A DNA stretch of 64,000 bases from an uncultured Stomatobaculum sp. (GTDB lineage: Bacteria; Bacillota; Clostridia; Lachnospirales; Lachnospiraceae), in assembly GCF_937924975.1 (NCBI RefSeq), contig NZ_CALEYG010000015.1:1-64000 (forward strand). Direction: 5' to 3'. Under the pieces are notes generated by a model that saw only the letters and a list, made by a program, of their open reading frames with translations, made no database searches and had not been told where the DNA came from. Shown here piece after piece: positions 19,072 through 28,318 of the stretch; position 1 is the first letter of the stretch, and the number at the start of each line of letters is the position of its first letter. A program made the position numbers and the translations under genes.

Positions 19072-19778
19072 AGCGGCTCAAAAAACTGGGAATTATTCTG
19101 GCGCTGCTGCTGGCGGTCTCGCTCGCAGCGGCGTTTGTCTGTATCCGCGTCAAAACCGTCACGGTGCAGGGCAACCGGATTTACAGTGAAGCGGCGGCGC
19201 GAAAGGCGCTGCTGCCGCAGGCGGAGGGCGAGCGCAGCGCCGTGCTTCTGTTCCGGCTGTGGCGCGGCAAAAAGAAGCAACTCGCTTTTCTGACCGGCTA
19301 TGACATACGCTTCACCTCGCCCTTTTCGGTGGAACTCGTGTTGCACGAAAAGCAGGTGCTCGGCTATGTGCGCTATATGAGCGCGGCCTTTTATTTTGAC
19401 GATGAGCTTCGCGTCGTGGAGAGTGTCCAGAAACCGATTTCCGGGTATCCGGAGATTGCGGGACTGCAGACGGGCGACATAGCGGTCGGCGGGATGCTGC
19501 TCGAGGCCGATCCGAAGGGGAGAACCATAGTCCGGCAGCTTCTTCTGAATCTTCGGAAGAACGATATCCGCACAGAGCAGATTGTCTTTGACGCGGCCTA
19601 TCAGGCGACATTTCGCTGCGGCGGCATCACCGTGCTCTTCGGCGGTGAAAAAGAAGCCGAGGAGAGATGCAAAGACCTCGCGGGCATTCTCAAGAAAGCG
19701 GGCAATGCTTCCGGAATACTGGATATCCGGAAGCGCGCGCCGAACGGAACCTATGCGCTGCAGGCGCAGAATCCGTAA
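19068..19778 (+). CDS. ftsQ: Cell division protein FtsQ/DivIB
   Basis: A 236-residue bitopic protein. A short basic N-terminus (MKRLKKL) and one membrane helix (about residues 8-26) are followed by a POTRA-like beginning (VKTVTVQGNRIYSEAAARKAL). The extracytoplasmic beta domain includes FTSPFSVELVLHEKQVLGYV, matching FtsQ/DivIB. It would scaffold the FtsL-DivIC complex. The start is the ATG at 19068 in an ATGA overlap with ftsW; the open frame extends upstream only as a shadow of ftsW. Length is at the short end for DivIB. Function is assigned from topology, the conserved strand pattern and position between ftsW and ftsZ. Confidence 0.88.
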   Translation: MKRLKKLGIILALLLAVSLAAAFVCIRVKTVTVQGNRIYSEAAARKALLPQAEGERSAVLLFRLWRGKKKQLAFLTGYDIRFTSPFSVELVLHEKQVLGYVRYMSAAFYFDDELRVVESVQKPISGYPEIAGLQTGDIAVGGMLLEADPKGRTIVRQLLLNLRKNDIRTEQIVFDAAYQATFRCGGITVLFGGEKEAEERCKDLAGILKKAGNASGILDIRKRAPNGTYALQAQNP

Positions 19779-19793
19779 AATCCGCAAAGTTGC

Positions 19794-19822
19794 TTGCACT
19801 TTTCGGGAAAAATAAGTATGAT
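19794..19822 (+). promoter_or_regulatory. Putative sigma-A promoter of ftsZ
   Basis: TTGCAC at 19794-19799, a 17-base spacer, and TATGAT at 19817-19822, between ftsQ and ftsZ. It would give ftsZ independent, stronger transcription. Confidence 0.65.
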
Positions 19823-19881
19823 AGACCATATTATCCAGTATGAGACAATCTGTGAATAAGCAGTTACAGGAGGCAGGTACC

Positions 19882-21186
19882 TTGTTAGAGATCAAACTGA
19901 ACGAAGACGATAATACTGCAAAGATCATCGTAGTCGGCGTTGGCGGCGCGGGCAACAATGCAGTGAACCGCATGATCGACGAGAACATCGAAGGGGTAGA
20001 GTTTATCGGCATCAACACCGATAAGCAGGCTCTCCAGTTCTGCAAGGCCTCGACCGTCATGCAGATCGGCGAGAAGCTGACGCGCGGTCTCGGTGCCGGC
20101 GCAAAGCCGGAGGTCGGCGAGAAGGCGGCAGAGGAGAGCACAGAGGATTTAACCGAGGCGCTGAAAAATGCGGACATGGTCTTCGTGACCTGCGGTATGG
20201 GCGGCGGCACCGGCACCGGTGCGGCACCGGTCATTGCGCGCATCGCGAAGGAACTCGGGATTCTGACCGTCGGCGTCGTGACGAAGCCGTTTAACTTTGA
20301 GGGCAGACAGCGCATGAACAATGCGCTCGCAGGCATTGAGCACCTCAAAGAGGCGGTCGACACGCTGATTGTGATTCCGAACGACAAGCTCCTTGAGATT
20401 GTGGATCGCCGCACCTCGATGCCGGAGGCTTTCGGGAAGGCGGATGAAGTGCTCGAGCAGGCAGTGCAGGGCATCACGGATCTCATCAATATGCCGGGTC
20501 TTATCAACCTCGACTTTGCGGATGTGCAGACGGTCATGACCGACAAGGGCATCGCACACATCGGCATCGGCAAGGCGCACGGCGACGACAAGGCGCTCGA
20601 GGCAGTCAAGATTGCCTGCGCGTCCCCGCTGCTTGAGACCACGATTGACGGCGCAAGCAATATCATCATCAATATCTCGGGTGACATCAGCCTTATCGAG
20701 GCAAATGAAGCGGCGAGCTATGTGCAGGAGATGGCGGGCGATGATGCCAACATCATCTTCGGTGCGATGTACGATGAGAACGCGCAGGATGAGTGCTCGA
20801 TTACCGTCATTGCAACCGGTCTCGATCAGACGGCGAGCCAGAACGCACAGCAGCGCACGGCGACCACGGGCGGGTACCGCAGAAACGCGACCCAGCAGAC
20901 GGCGGGCACCGCAAAGCAGAGCGGACCGATTCACGTCGCACAGCAGCCGGCAGCGGCGCAGCCGGAGGTTCAGCCGCAGCAGACGGCAGGTTACAACGGC
21001 ACGATGAATCCGCTGTTCCAGCAGCAGGTGCAGCCGCAGTATCAGCAGCAGGCACAGCCGCAGTACCAGCAGACAGCGCAGCCGCAGCAGCCGGTACAGC
21101 CGCAGCAGGGTGCTTACAGCTTTGAGCCGCGTCAGAATAAGAATGTGTCGATTAATATCCCGGACTTCTTAAAGAGCCGGAAGTGA
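19882..21186 (+). CDS. ftsZ: Cell division GTPase FtsZ
   Basis: The tubulin homologue that forms the Z-ring. Starting at TTG 19882 it has 434 residues. This start has AGGAGG with eight-base spacing and gives [10 protein letters not shown]; an upstream in-frame ATG at 19840 has no ribosome-binding site. The GTP-binding [14 protein letters not shown], the tubulin signature GGGTGTG at 107-113 and the catalytic T7 loop region [11 protein letters not shown] are present. After the core comes a linker of about 100 residues unusually rich in Gln and Pro, with repeated PQYQQ units. The conserved C-terminal peptide is IPDFLKSRK, the site for FtsA, SepF or EzrA-type partners. No ftsA is in the cluster. 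Confidence 0.97.
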   Translation: MLEIKLNEDDNTAKIIVVGVGGAGNNAVNRMIDENIEGVEFIGINTDKQALQFCKASTVMQIGEKLTRGLGAGAKPEVGEKAAEESTEDLTEALKNADMVFVTCGMGGGTGTGAAPVIARIAKELGILTVGVVTKPFNFEGRQRMNNALAGIEHLKEAVDTLIVIPNDKLLEIVDRRTSMPEAFGKADEVLEQAVQGITDLINMPGLINLDFADVQTVMTDKGIAHIGIGKAHGDDKALEAVKIACASPLLETTIDGASNIIINISGDISLIEANEAASYVQEMAGDDANIIFGAMYDENAQDECSITVIATGLDQTASQNAQQRTATTGGYRRNATQQTAGTAKQSGPIHVAQQPAAAQPEVQPQQTAGYNGTMNPLFQQQVQPQYQQQAQPQYQQTAQPQQPVQPQQGAYSFEPRQNKNVSINIPDFLKSRK

Positions 21187-21192
21187 GCATAA

Positions 21193-21218
21193 AAAAAGAG
21201 AGCTTCGGCTCTCTTTTT
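21193..21218 (+). terminator. Intrinsic terminator after ftsZ
   Basis: Eleven-bp stem AAAAAGAGAGC/GCTCTCTTTTT closed by a TTCG tetraloop, ending in a T-run. It can act in both directions for the convergent coaX. Confidence 0.9.
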
Positions 21219-21247
21219 GTTTTGCGGAAAGTGCCGGGCAGGCGCAA

Positions 21248-22012
21248 TCAGCTGTTTTTCCGGTACAGAATCAGCAGACCCTTTAAAAGCAGGAGATCGT
21301 CAATCTCGATCCGGTGGGAGCAGAGCGGCGTCACAAAGCGCGCGAGGCCGCCGGTCGCGACAATGGTAGCTTTGCTGCCGAGTTCCGCTTCCATGCGGGT
21401 GATGATGCCGTCCAGCATGCCTGCGGTGCCGTAGAGGATGCCGCTCTGCATGGCTTCGATTGTATTCTTTGCGAGCGCCCGGCCGGGGGACTCGAGATCG
21501 ATCGAGGGGAGCTGCGCGGTGCTGCCGCTCAGGGTGTTCAGCGAGACGCGAAGGCCCGGGTGTATGATGCCGCCTACATAGTCGCCGTTTTGGTCAAGCG
21601 CGGTGATTGAGGTCGCCGTTCCCATATCGATTACGATAATCGGAAGCGGGTAGTTCGCCTTCGCGGCAACCGAGTCGACAATCAGATCGGAGCCGATGTG
21701 CTTCGGGTCGTCCATGCGGATATTCATGCCCGTCTTCATGCCGGCGCCTACGAGTTTGCAGGAGAGGCCGGTGACCTTGCGGACCGCCTCGGTAATCACG
21801 GCGTTCAGCGGGGGAACCACGCTCGACAAAATGGCGCCTTCGAGGTCTTCGGCCGCGATGTGATGGAGATCCAGAATGCTCTTTAAGCTCACCGCATACT
21901 CGAGGTCCGTTTTCCGCGTGTCGGTCGTGATGCGCTCCATAAAGTGCGTACTGGCCTCGTCTATGCCGCCGATGACGATATTGGAGTTGCCCATATCAAT
22001 GGCGAGTATCAT
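21248..22012 (-). CDS. coaX: Type III pantothenate kinase
   Basis: A 254-residue cytoplasmic kinase of the ASKHA fold that phosphorylates pantothenate, the first step of coenzyme A synthesis. The N-terminal phosphate-1 motif is ILAIDMGNSNIVIG. The later VIDMGTATSITALDQNG block with YVGGIIHPGL is diagnostic of CoaX. The length is typical. It is divergent from prfC and convergent with ftsZ, and stands alone, without the birA that often precedes it. Confidence 0.95.
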   Translation of the reverse strand: MILAIDMGNSNIVIGGIDEASTHFMERITTDTRKTDLEYAVSLKSILDLHHIAAEDLEGAILSSVVPPLNAVITEAVRKVTGLSCKLVGAGMKTGMNIRMDDPKHIGSDLIVDSVAAKANYPLPIIVIDMGTATSITALDQNGDYVGGIIHPGLRVSLNTLSGSTAQLPSIDLESPGRALAKNTIEAMQSGILYGTAGMLDGIITRMEAELGSKATIVATGGLARFVTPLCSHRIEIDDLLLLKGLLILYRKNS

Positions 22013-22121
22013 GCTTTCTTCCTTTCCGCGCCGAAATATGGTATAATTTCCCGCGCAAAAACAGTATATTCTAGGGTTTTATAACACAGTTCGGCGGGAA
22101 AAACAACGACAGGAGGCGCAA

Positions 22122-23717
22122 GTGGCAGGCGAATTTGAGGAGATTCAGAAGCGGCGGACGTTCGCAATTATCAGCCATCCGGACTCGGGAAAGACGACGC
22201 TGACCGAGAAATTATTGCTCTACGGCGGCGCCATTAATCTGGCGGGATCGGTTAAGGGAAGAAAGACAGGCAAGCATGCGGTCAGTGACTGGATGGACAT
22301 CGAGAAAGAGAGAGGCATCTCGGTCACGAGCTCGGTACTGCAATTCAACTATGAGGGCTTTTGCATCAACATTCTGGACACGCCGGGACACGAGGACTTC
22401 TCGGAAGACACCTACCGCACCCTGATGGCGGCGGACTCGGCGGTCATGGTGATCGATGCCTCGAAGGGTGTGGAGGCACAGACCCGGAAGCTCTTCAAAG
22501 TCTGTACGCTGCGCCACATTCCGATTTTCACCTTTATCAACAAGATGGACCGCGAGGCGCGGGATCCGTTCTCGCTGACCGACGAGATTGAAGAGCTGCT
22601 CGGCATACGCACCTGTCCGGTGAACTGGCCGATCGGCTCCGGCAAGAACTTTAAGGGTGTCTTTGACCGGAATACGAAGAAAATCACGACCTTCCAGGCG
22701 GCACATGCCGGCATGCAGGAAATTGCGACGAAGGAAATTGATTTCTCGGATCCGGCGCTCGGGTCTGTAATCGGCGAGGATTATCTCGCGCAGCTCACGG
22801 AAGAGACCGAACTTCTCGACGGTGCGAGCGACGAACTCGATATGGCGCGCGTGTCCCGCGGCGACCTGACACCGGTGTTCTTCGGCTCGGCGCTCACGAA
22901 CTTCGGCGTCGAGACCTTCCTCGAACACTTTCTCAAGATGACCACGCCGCCGCTTCCGCGGAAGACCAAGAGCGGTGAAGTGAACCCGATGAAAGATCCG
23001 TTCTTCTCGGCGTTTGTCTTCAAAATCCAGGCGAATATGAACAAGGCGCATCGCGACCGCATTGCCTTTATGCGCATTTGCTCGGGCGAATATCAGGCCG
23101 GCATGGAGGTCACGCATGTGCAGGGCAAGCGGAAAATACGCCTGAACCAGTCGACGCAGATGATGGCGGACGAGCGGAAGATTGTCGAGACCGCCTATGC
23201 GGGCGATATTATCGGCGTCTTCGATCCCGGTATCTTTGCCATCGGCGACACGCTCGAAAATGCGCGAGAGCCGATTGAGTTCGAGGGCATTCCGACCTTC
23301 GCGCCGGAGCACTTTGCGCGCGTTCGCCAGATTGACACGATGAAGCGAAAGCAGTTCACGAAGGGCATCGAGCAGATTGCGCAGGAGGGTGCGATCCAGA
23401 TTTTCCAGGAGCGCAATACCGGCATGGAGGAAATCATCGTCGGCGCGGTCGGTGTGCTGCAGTTTGAGGTGCTTACCTATCGCCTGAAGGCGGAGTATAA
23501 TGTAGAGGTGAGACTGGATACCCTGCCCTACGAGTACATCCGCTGGATCGACGAGCCGGAAACCGTGGATGTCGACAAGATTCAGGGCACCAGCGACATG
23601 AAAGCGATTCAGAATTTGAAGGGAGAACCCCTGCTGCTCTTTGCACACCCCTGGAGTGTCAGAATGGTGGAAGAGCGGAATCCGGGGCTCAAGCTTCTCG
23701 AGTTCGGCAAATCCTAA
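22122..23717 (+). CDS. prfC: Peptide chain release factor 3
   Basis: A 531-residue translational GTPase that recycles RF1 and RF2 from the ribosome. G1 is HPDSGKTTL near residue 19, followed by the RF3-specific KHAVSDWMDIEKERGISVTSS-type region, then G3 DTPGHEDFSEDTYR and G4 NKMDREARDP. The C-terminal domain (MEEIIVGAVGVLQFEV) is typical. The start codon is GTG at 22122 with AGGAGG upstream. An extended -10 TGGTATAAT lies at 22039-22047. It is followed after 38 bases by the dipeptidase gene without a terminator, so the two are likely co-transcribed. Confidence 0.96.
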   Translation: MAGEFEEIQKRRTFAIISHPDSGKTTLTEKLLLYGGAINLAGSVKGRKTGKHAVSDWMDIEKERGISVTSSVLQFNYEGFCINILDTPGHEDFSEDTYRTLMAADSAVMVIDASKGVEAQTRKLFKVCTLRHIPIFTFINKMDREARDPFSLTDEIEELLGIRTCPVNWPIGSGKNFKGVFDRNTKKITTFQAAHAGMQEIATKEIDFSDPALGSVIGEDYLAQLTEETELLDGASDELDMARVSRGDLTPVFFGSALTNFGVETFLEHFLKMTTPPLPRKTKSGEVNPMKDPFFSAFVFKIQANMNKAHRDRIAFMRICSGEYQAGMEVTHVQGKRKIRLNQSTQMMADERKIVETAYAGDIIGVFDPGIFAIGDTLENAREPIEFEGIPTFAPEHFARVRQIDTMKRKQFTKGIEQIAQEGAIQIFQERNTGMEEIIVGAVGVLQFEVLTYRLKAEYNVEVRLDTLPYEYIRWIDEPETVDVDKIQGTSDMKAIQNLKGEPLLLFAHPWSVRMVEERNPGLKLLEFGKS

Positions 23718-23755
23718 AGAAGTAAGAGAAAAGCAAAGAGAAGGAGGCGGCTGGT

Positions 23756-25201
23756 ATGAATCACAAGGAACAGATTTCGGCGTGGGTGGATGCGCACAGA
23801 GAGGCGTATTTGGAGGATGTGAAGACCCTCTGCCGTATTGATTCGAGTAAAGGTGAGGCAGAGCCGGACAAGCCGTTCGGCGACGGACCTTACCGCGCAC
23901 TCTGCGCGGCGGAGGAGATGCTTCGGGGCTATGGCCTCTCTACCAAGAATTACGAAAACTATGTGCTCGCGACGGATCTCGGCGAAGGCGAGCGCGAGCT
24001 CGATATTCTCGCGCATCTCGACGTGGTGCCGGGGCAGGGCGATTGGACCGTGACCGAGGCTTTCAATCCGATTGAAAAGGACGGCGTTCTCTACGGGCGT
24101 GGCGTCGCGGACGACAAGGGTCCGGCGGTCGCTGCGATTTATGCGCTCCGTGCGGTCAAGGAGCTCGGCATTCCGCTCAAAAAAAGCGTGCGCCTGATTC
24201 TCGGCACCGATGAGGAGAGCGGTTCCGGTTGCATTGCGCACTACTATGCGACCGAGAAGGAAGCACCCTGCACCTTCTCGCCGGACGCGGAGTACCCGGT
24301 GGTCAACATGGAGAAGGGACGGCTTGCGGGCGAGTTTTCTCTCGACTTTCCGGCGGAGGAGAGCGGTGCGCGCCTCATTTCGCTGACCGGCGGTAGCATT
24401 GAAAACGCGGTGCCGCCGCGCGCGACAGCCGTGCTCGCGGGTGTGCCGCGCATGGTGCTCGATGTGACCGCGGATACGGTGCGAAAACAGACCGGCTTAA
24501 AAATCGAAATTTCGGCGCTCGGCGCGAAAGAGGGTTCGGCGGCCGAGGAGCAGGGACATGTGACACTGCAGAAAGTCGAGGTCAGCGGCAGAAACGCCCA
24601 CGCGGCCGCGCCGGAAGCCGGCAAGAACGCTCTGACCGGGCTTCTTCTCTTCCTCTCCCGGCTGCCGCTTGCCAAGAACAAGCTCACGGAGGCCATTCAC
24701 GGACTTGTGGCGCTTATGCCCTACGGCGAGACCGACGGCAAGTCGCTCGGCATTGCATTTGAGGATAAGGAGAGCGGCCCGCTGACGCTGGCTTTCTCCA
24801 AGCTTTCGATTGACGAGACCTCTCTGCACGGCCTCTTTGACTGCCGCTATCCGGTCACGATGGACGGACAGAAGCTCGTGAAGACCTGCGAGGAAGCCTT
24901 CGGGCGCTACGGCCTCGTCTTTGACGGCAGACGGCTCCGCGCGCCGCATGCGGTTTCGGCGGATTCCCCCTTCGTTCAGGAGTTAAATCGCGTCTTTGAG
25001 GCCTACACGGGTCTGCCGGGCGGCACAGTCGCAATGGGCGGCGGCACCTATGTTCACGACTTGAAGAACGGCGTCGCTTTCGGCGCGTTTTACCCGGGCA
25101 GCGACACGCGGATGCATGCGCCGGATGAGCAGGCAAATCTCGAGGAGCTTCTGACTTCTGCGAAGATTTTCGCGCAGGTCATTGTGGATCTCTGCGCCTG
25201 A
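23756..25201 (+). CDS. M20 family dipeptidase (PepV/Sapep-like)
   Basis: A 481-residue cytosolic metallopeptidase of the M20 family, close in pattern to PepV and Staphylococcus Sapep, which cleave dipeptides with Zn or Mn. The first metal motif ILAHLDVVPGQGDW gives His and the general-base Asp region. The bridging Asp is in GRGVADDKGP and the catalytic glutamates in LGTDEESGSGC. The last metal-binding His may be in the GGGTYVHDLKNGVAFG block, and MHAPDEQANLEEL near the end is typical. Length fits PepV (about 470). Start at 23756 follows AAGGAGG. It is probably the last step in the peptide degradation that the 28-44 kb island begins. Confidence 0.92.
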   Translation: MNHKEQISAWVDAHREAYLEDVKTLCRIDSSKGEAEPDKPFGDGPYRALCAAEEMLRGYGLSTKNYENYVLATDLGEGERELDILAHLDVVPGQGDWTVTEAFNPIEKDGVLYGRGVADDKGPAVAAIYALRAVKELGIPLKKSVRLILGTDEESGSGCIAHYYATEKEAPCTFSPDAEYPVVNMEKGRLAGEFSLDFPAEESGARLISLTGGSIENAVPPRATAVLAGVPRMVLDVTADTVRKQTGLKIEISALGAKEGSAAEEQGHVTLQKVEVSGRNAHAAAPEAGKNALTGLLLFLSRLPLAKNKLTEAIHGLVALMPYGETDGKSLGIAFEDKESGPLTLAFSKLSIDETSLHGLFDCRYPVTMDGQKLVKTCEEAFGRYGLVFDGRRLRAPHAVSADSPFVQELNRVFEAYTGLPGGTVAMGGGTYVHDLKNGVAFGAFYPGSDTRMHAPDEQANLEELLTSAKIFAQVIVDLCA

Positions 25202-25250
25202 ATGAGCTATCAAAAAAAGTAATAGAATCGGATAGAGATATGGTATGAGG

Positions 25251-25291
25251 AAATACGCGCGTCCGCGTTGACAGGGCGCGCGTATTTTTTT
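25251..25291 (+). terminator. Intrinsic terminator after the dipeptidase gene
   Basis: Eleven-bp stem AAATACGCGCG/CGCGCGTATTT with a 15-base loop and a T-run. It separates the dipeptidase from metN. Confidence 0.85.
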
Positions 25292-25327
25292 ACAATGCCA
25301 CATATCAGTTGAGGAGAGGAGGCGGAG

Positions 25328-26341
25328 ATGTCAGACGAAATTATACGGATCAGCCACCTTGTAAAGGAATTCAAGACAGCGAGCGGCACGGTCCACGCGC
25401 TCGACGATGTCAACTTGAGCATACGCCGCGGTGAGATTTACGGTATCATCGGACTCTCGGGCGCCGGCAAGTCAACCCTGGTCCGCTGCATCAATTATCT
25501 GGAGCGCCCGACCTCGGGCGATGTGTTTTTTGAGGGGCAGAGCCTCTCGGAGATGAAGGAGAGAGAACGGCGCGAAGTGCGCCGCTCGATGGGCATGATT
25601 TTCCAGCAGTTTAATCTGCTGGAGCAGAGAACAGTACTTCGAAACATCTGTTTTCCGCTCGAGCTGATCGGCGTCCGGCGGACGGAGGCGGAGGCGAGAG
25701 CCAGACAGCTTTTGACGCTCGTCGGGCTTGCCGACCGGGAGAAAGCGTATCCCTCGCAGCTCTCGGGCGGACAGAAGCAGCGTGTCGCGATTGCGAGAGC
25801 CATCGCGTCCGAGCCGAAACTTCTGCTCTGCGACGAGGCAACCTCGGCCCTGGACCCGAACACGACGGAGTCTATCCTCGGCCTGCTCCGCGACATCAAC
25901 CGGAATCTCGGAATTACGGTGGTCATCATCACGCACCAGATGTCGGTGATTGAGTCTATCTGTGACCGCGTTGCGATTATCGATCAGAGCCGCATCGCCG
26001 AGGAGGGAGAGGTACAGCGCATCTTCTCCGCGCCACAGTCGAAGATCGGACGCGAGCTCATTCTGGGCGGCGATGTGCGGCAGGAACAGTTCGGTGCTTC
26101 GAAAAAGATACGCGTGACCTTCGACGGGCGCTCGGCCTTTGAGCCGGTGATTGCGAACATGATTCTCAGCTGTCAGCTGCCGGTGAACATTCTCTTCGCG
26201 GCGACCAAGGAGATCGGCGGGCAGGCCGCGGGACAGATGGTTCTGCAGCTACCCGAGCACGAGGCGGATGCGATGAAAGTCATCCACTATCTCCGGGAGC
26301 ACGGTGTCAATCTGGAGGAGGTGAAGAACAGTGAGTTTTGA
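25328..26341 (+). CDS. metN: Methionine ABC transporter ATP-binding protein
   Basis: A 337-residue ATPase of the MetNIQ importer. Walker A is GLSGAGKST, the ABC signature is LSGGQKQR and Walker B is LLLCDEATSALD, with the switch histidine in IITHQM. The C-terminal 80 or so residues form a NIL domain, which in MetN binds methionine and inhibits transport when the cell is replete. That domain supports methionine rather than another D-amino-acid or peptide substrate. Start at 25328 follows GAGGAGGCGG. It overlaps metI by 11 bases. I see no S-box or T-box in the short leader. Confidence 0.95.
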   Translation: MSDEIIRISHLVKEFKTASGTVHALDDVNLSIRRGEIYGIIGLSGAGKSTLVRCINYLERPTSGDVFFEGQSLSEMKERERREVRRSMGMIFQQFNLLEQRTVLRNICFPLELIGVRRTEAEARARQLLTLVGLADREKAYPSQLSGGQKQRVAIARAIASEPKLLLCDEATSALDPNTTESILGLLRDINRNLGITVVIITHQMSVIESICDRVAIIDQSRIAEEGEVQRIFSAPQSKIGRELILGGDVRQEQFGASKKIRVTFDGRSAFEPVIANMILSCQLPVNILFAATKEIGGQAAGQMVLQLPEHEADAMKVIHYLREHGVNLEEVKNSEF

Positions 26342-26996
26342 TTCGCAGATTCTTACGATGCTGCTCACAGGGCTCGAGGAGACTGTCTTTATGGTCGCGC
26401 TCTCCTCGCTGCTTTCGTATCTGATCGGCATCCCACTCGGCATACTCCTGATTGTCACGGACAAGGACGGGATTCAGCCGAACAGCATCATCAATACCGT
26501 ACTCGGGGTCATCATCAACCTGATGCGCTCGGTGCCGTTCATCATCATGCTGCTTGCGGCTCTGCCGCTCACGCGCTTCATCGTGCGGACTACGCTCGGC
26601 CCGAAGGCGGTCGTCGTGCCGCTCGTTCTTGCGGCGGCACCCTACATTGCCCGCATGGTCGAGAGTTCCTTAAAAGAAGTCGGCGCGGGGGTGGTCGAGG
26701 CGGCAAAGTCAATGGGTGCGAGCAATTTCCAGATTGTTTGGAAGGTCATGCTGCCCGAGGCGAAACCGTCGCTTCTCATGGGCGCGGCGATTTCCATCAC
26801 GACGATACTCGGTTACTCGACAATGGCCGGTTTTGTCGGCGGCGGCGGTCTCGGCACGCTTGCGATCAACTATGGCTACTATCGCTATCAGACCGATGTG
26901 ATGCTCGTGACGGTTGTGGTGCTGGTCATCATCGTCCAGCTGATTCAGGAGAGTTTTTTGTGGATGGCGCGGCACGCGGATAAGCGCGCGCGCTGA
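26331..26996 (+). CDS. metI: Methionine ABC transporter permease
   Basis: A 221-residue membrane permease with five hydrophobic segments. The EAA loop is VVEAAKSMGASNFQIVWKVMLPEAKPSL, the site that contacts MetN; the region AGFVGGGGLGTLAINYGY is also typical of MetI. Start is GTG at 26331 within the end of metN, implying coupled translation. Confidence 0.95.
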   Translation: MSFDSQILTMLLTGLEETVFMVALSSLLSYLIGIPLGILLIVTDKDGIQPNSIINTVLGVIINLMRSVPFIIMLLAALPLTRFIVRTTLGPKAVVVPLVLAAAPYIARMVESSLKEVGAGVVEAAKSMGASNFQIVWKVMLPEAKPSLLMGAAISITTILGYSTMAGFVGGGGLGTLAINYGYYRYQTDVMLVTVVVLVIIVQLIQESFLWMARHADKRAR

Positions 26997-27065
26997 CGGA
27001 ACAGCTTGTTTTCCCGCGAATTGCGGGTCATCAAAAAGAACAGAATTTCAGGGAGGTAACTTATT

Positions 27066-27950
27066 ATGAAGAAAAAGGTATTTTTTGCGGCGGCACTGCT
27101 TGGACTTTCGTTGCTCACGGCTTGCGGCAGCCAGAAGAAGGCGGAGAGTAGCGCGGCGGGAGACAGCAGCGCTGCAGGCAGCAGCGCAGCGGCAGACAGC
27201 AGTGCGGCTGCGGCTTCCGGCGACAAGGTCATCACGGTCGGCGCTTCCCCGTCCCCGCATGCCGAGATTCTCGCGGCGGCTAAGGATGCGCTGAAGGCAG
27301 AGGGCTATGAGCTCAAAGTGGTAGAATACACCGACTATGTGCAGCCGAACCTCGCGCTCGAGTCGAAGAGCCTCGACGCAAACTACTTCCAGCACCTGCC
27401 CTACCTTGAGAACTTCAACAAGGAGAGAGGCACGAAGTTAGTCAGTGTGGCGGCAATTCACTACGAGCCGTTCGGCATCTATGCCGGCAAATCGAAGGAT
27501 CTGAAGAACATTCAGGACGGCGCGAAGATCGCGGTCCCGAACGATGTGACGAACGAGGCGAGAGCGCTTCTGCTCCTTGCGGATCAGGGCCTCATCAAGC
27601 TGAAGGACAACACCGACATCAACGCGACGAAGCAGGATATCGTCGAGAACCCGCACAAGATTGAGATTATCGAGGTCGAGGCGGCACAGGTTCCGCGTTC
27701 CCTGCCGGATGTGGACTTCGGTGTCATCAACGGCAACTTTGCCATCGCAGCGGGCTTAAAGGTTTCGGATGCGCTCGCGGCAGAGTCCGCTGACTCGGTC
27801 GCAGCCAAGACCTATGCGAACATCATTGCGGTCAGAGAGGGCGATGAGAACAGCGACAAGACCAAGGCGCTGGTCAAGGCACTCACGACGGCGGAGATTA
27901 AGCAGTTTATCGAGAACAAGTATCAGGGCGCAGTGGTTCCGATTTTCTGA
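27066..27950 (+). CDS. metQ: Methionine-binding lipoprotein MetQ
   Basis: A 294-residue substrate-binding lipoprotein of the NlpA/MetQ family. The signal peptide ends in the lipobox LLTAC. A Ser/Ala/Gly linker of about 30 residues follows, then the mature domain beginning VITVGASPSPHAEIL. Motifs YFQHLPYLENF and IAVPNDVTNEARALLLL are typical of MetQ. It closes the metNIQ operon; the gap to metI is 69 bases with a good GGGAGG ribosome-binding site. Confidence 0.95.
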   Translation: MKKKVFFAAALLGLSLLTACGSQKKAESSAAGDSSAAGSSAAADSSAAAASGDKVITVGASPSPHAEILAAAKDALKAEGYELKVVEYTDYVQPNLALESKSLDANYFQHLPYLENFNKERGTKLVSVAAIHYEPFGIYAGKSKDLKNIQDGAKIAVPNDVTNEARALLLLADQGLIKLKDNTDINATKQDIVENPHKIEIIEVEAAQVPRSLPDVDFGVINGNFAIAAGLKVSDALAAESADSVAAKTYANIIAVREGDENSDKTKALVKALTTAEIKQFIENKYQGAVVPIF

Positions 27951-27975
27951 CAGTTGTCGGCTCGAATATCAAAAG

Positions 27976-28001
27976 AGAGAACCTTCGGGTTCTCTTTTTT
28001 T
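27976..28001 (+). terminator. Intrinsic terminator after metQ
   Basis: Stem AGAGAACC/GGTTCTCT with a TTCG tetraloop and a T-run. Confidence 0.9.
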
Positions 28002-28318
28002 ATGCCTGCGACAGCTGCCCCCGAAATATGAATTTCGTCTGAGGACAGCGCGCGGATTGCGCTGTTATAACGGCAGTGTGCGCCGACTTAGAACGGATAT
28101 TCCGTGCGCCGATAGCAGATAGCGTAAATCGCCATATCCGTTATCGGCATATCGGGCAAGTATGGCTAGGCTTTTGGGGGGAAGAATGCTATAATATGCC
28201 TAAATCTTACAGCCTTATTTTGCGTGCCATTGTATAAAAATGAGAAAAAGGCCGGAGGGCGTAAGGATGTCATCAGCAATGTGGGAATCTTCAGACAGTT
28301 TATGGAAGGAGAAGTGGC
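28002..28318 (+). other. Intergenic region with inverted repeats and promoter before the M3 peptidase
   Basis: No coding frame is convincing here. A strong extended -10, TGCTATAAT, ends at 28195, giving a leader of roughly 115 bases before the peptidase gene. Upstream of it are imperfect palindromes: ACGGATATTCCGT near 28093-28105 and a GCCGATA/TATCGGC pair near 28110-28150. They could be operator sites or an RNA stem; nothing identifies the regulator. Confidence 0.5.
28187..28195 (+). promoter_or_regulatory. Extended -10 promoter for the M3 peptidase / first transporter
   Basis: TGCTATAAT with a perfect TATAAT at 28190-28195; no clear -35 is needed for this class. Confidence 0.55.

Noticed and set aside
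18897..20687. Minus-strand frame of about 596 codons opposite ftsW, ftsQ and ftsZ
   Set aside because: It is the antisense shadow of three well-supported division genes.
22212..23900. Minus-strand frame of about 562 codons opposite prfC
   Set aside because: The plus-strand gene has all GTPase motifs; the reverse frame shows none.
25202..25327. Possible S-box or T-box riboswitch before metN
   Set aside because: The region is only about 125 bases, most of it the terminator of the preceding gene. No conserved S-box GATGAGAG-type or T-box motif was seen.
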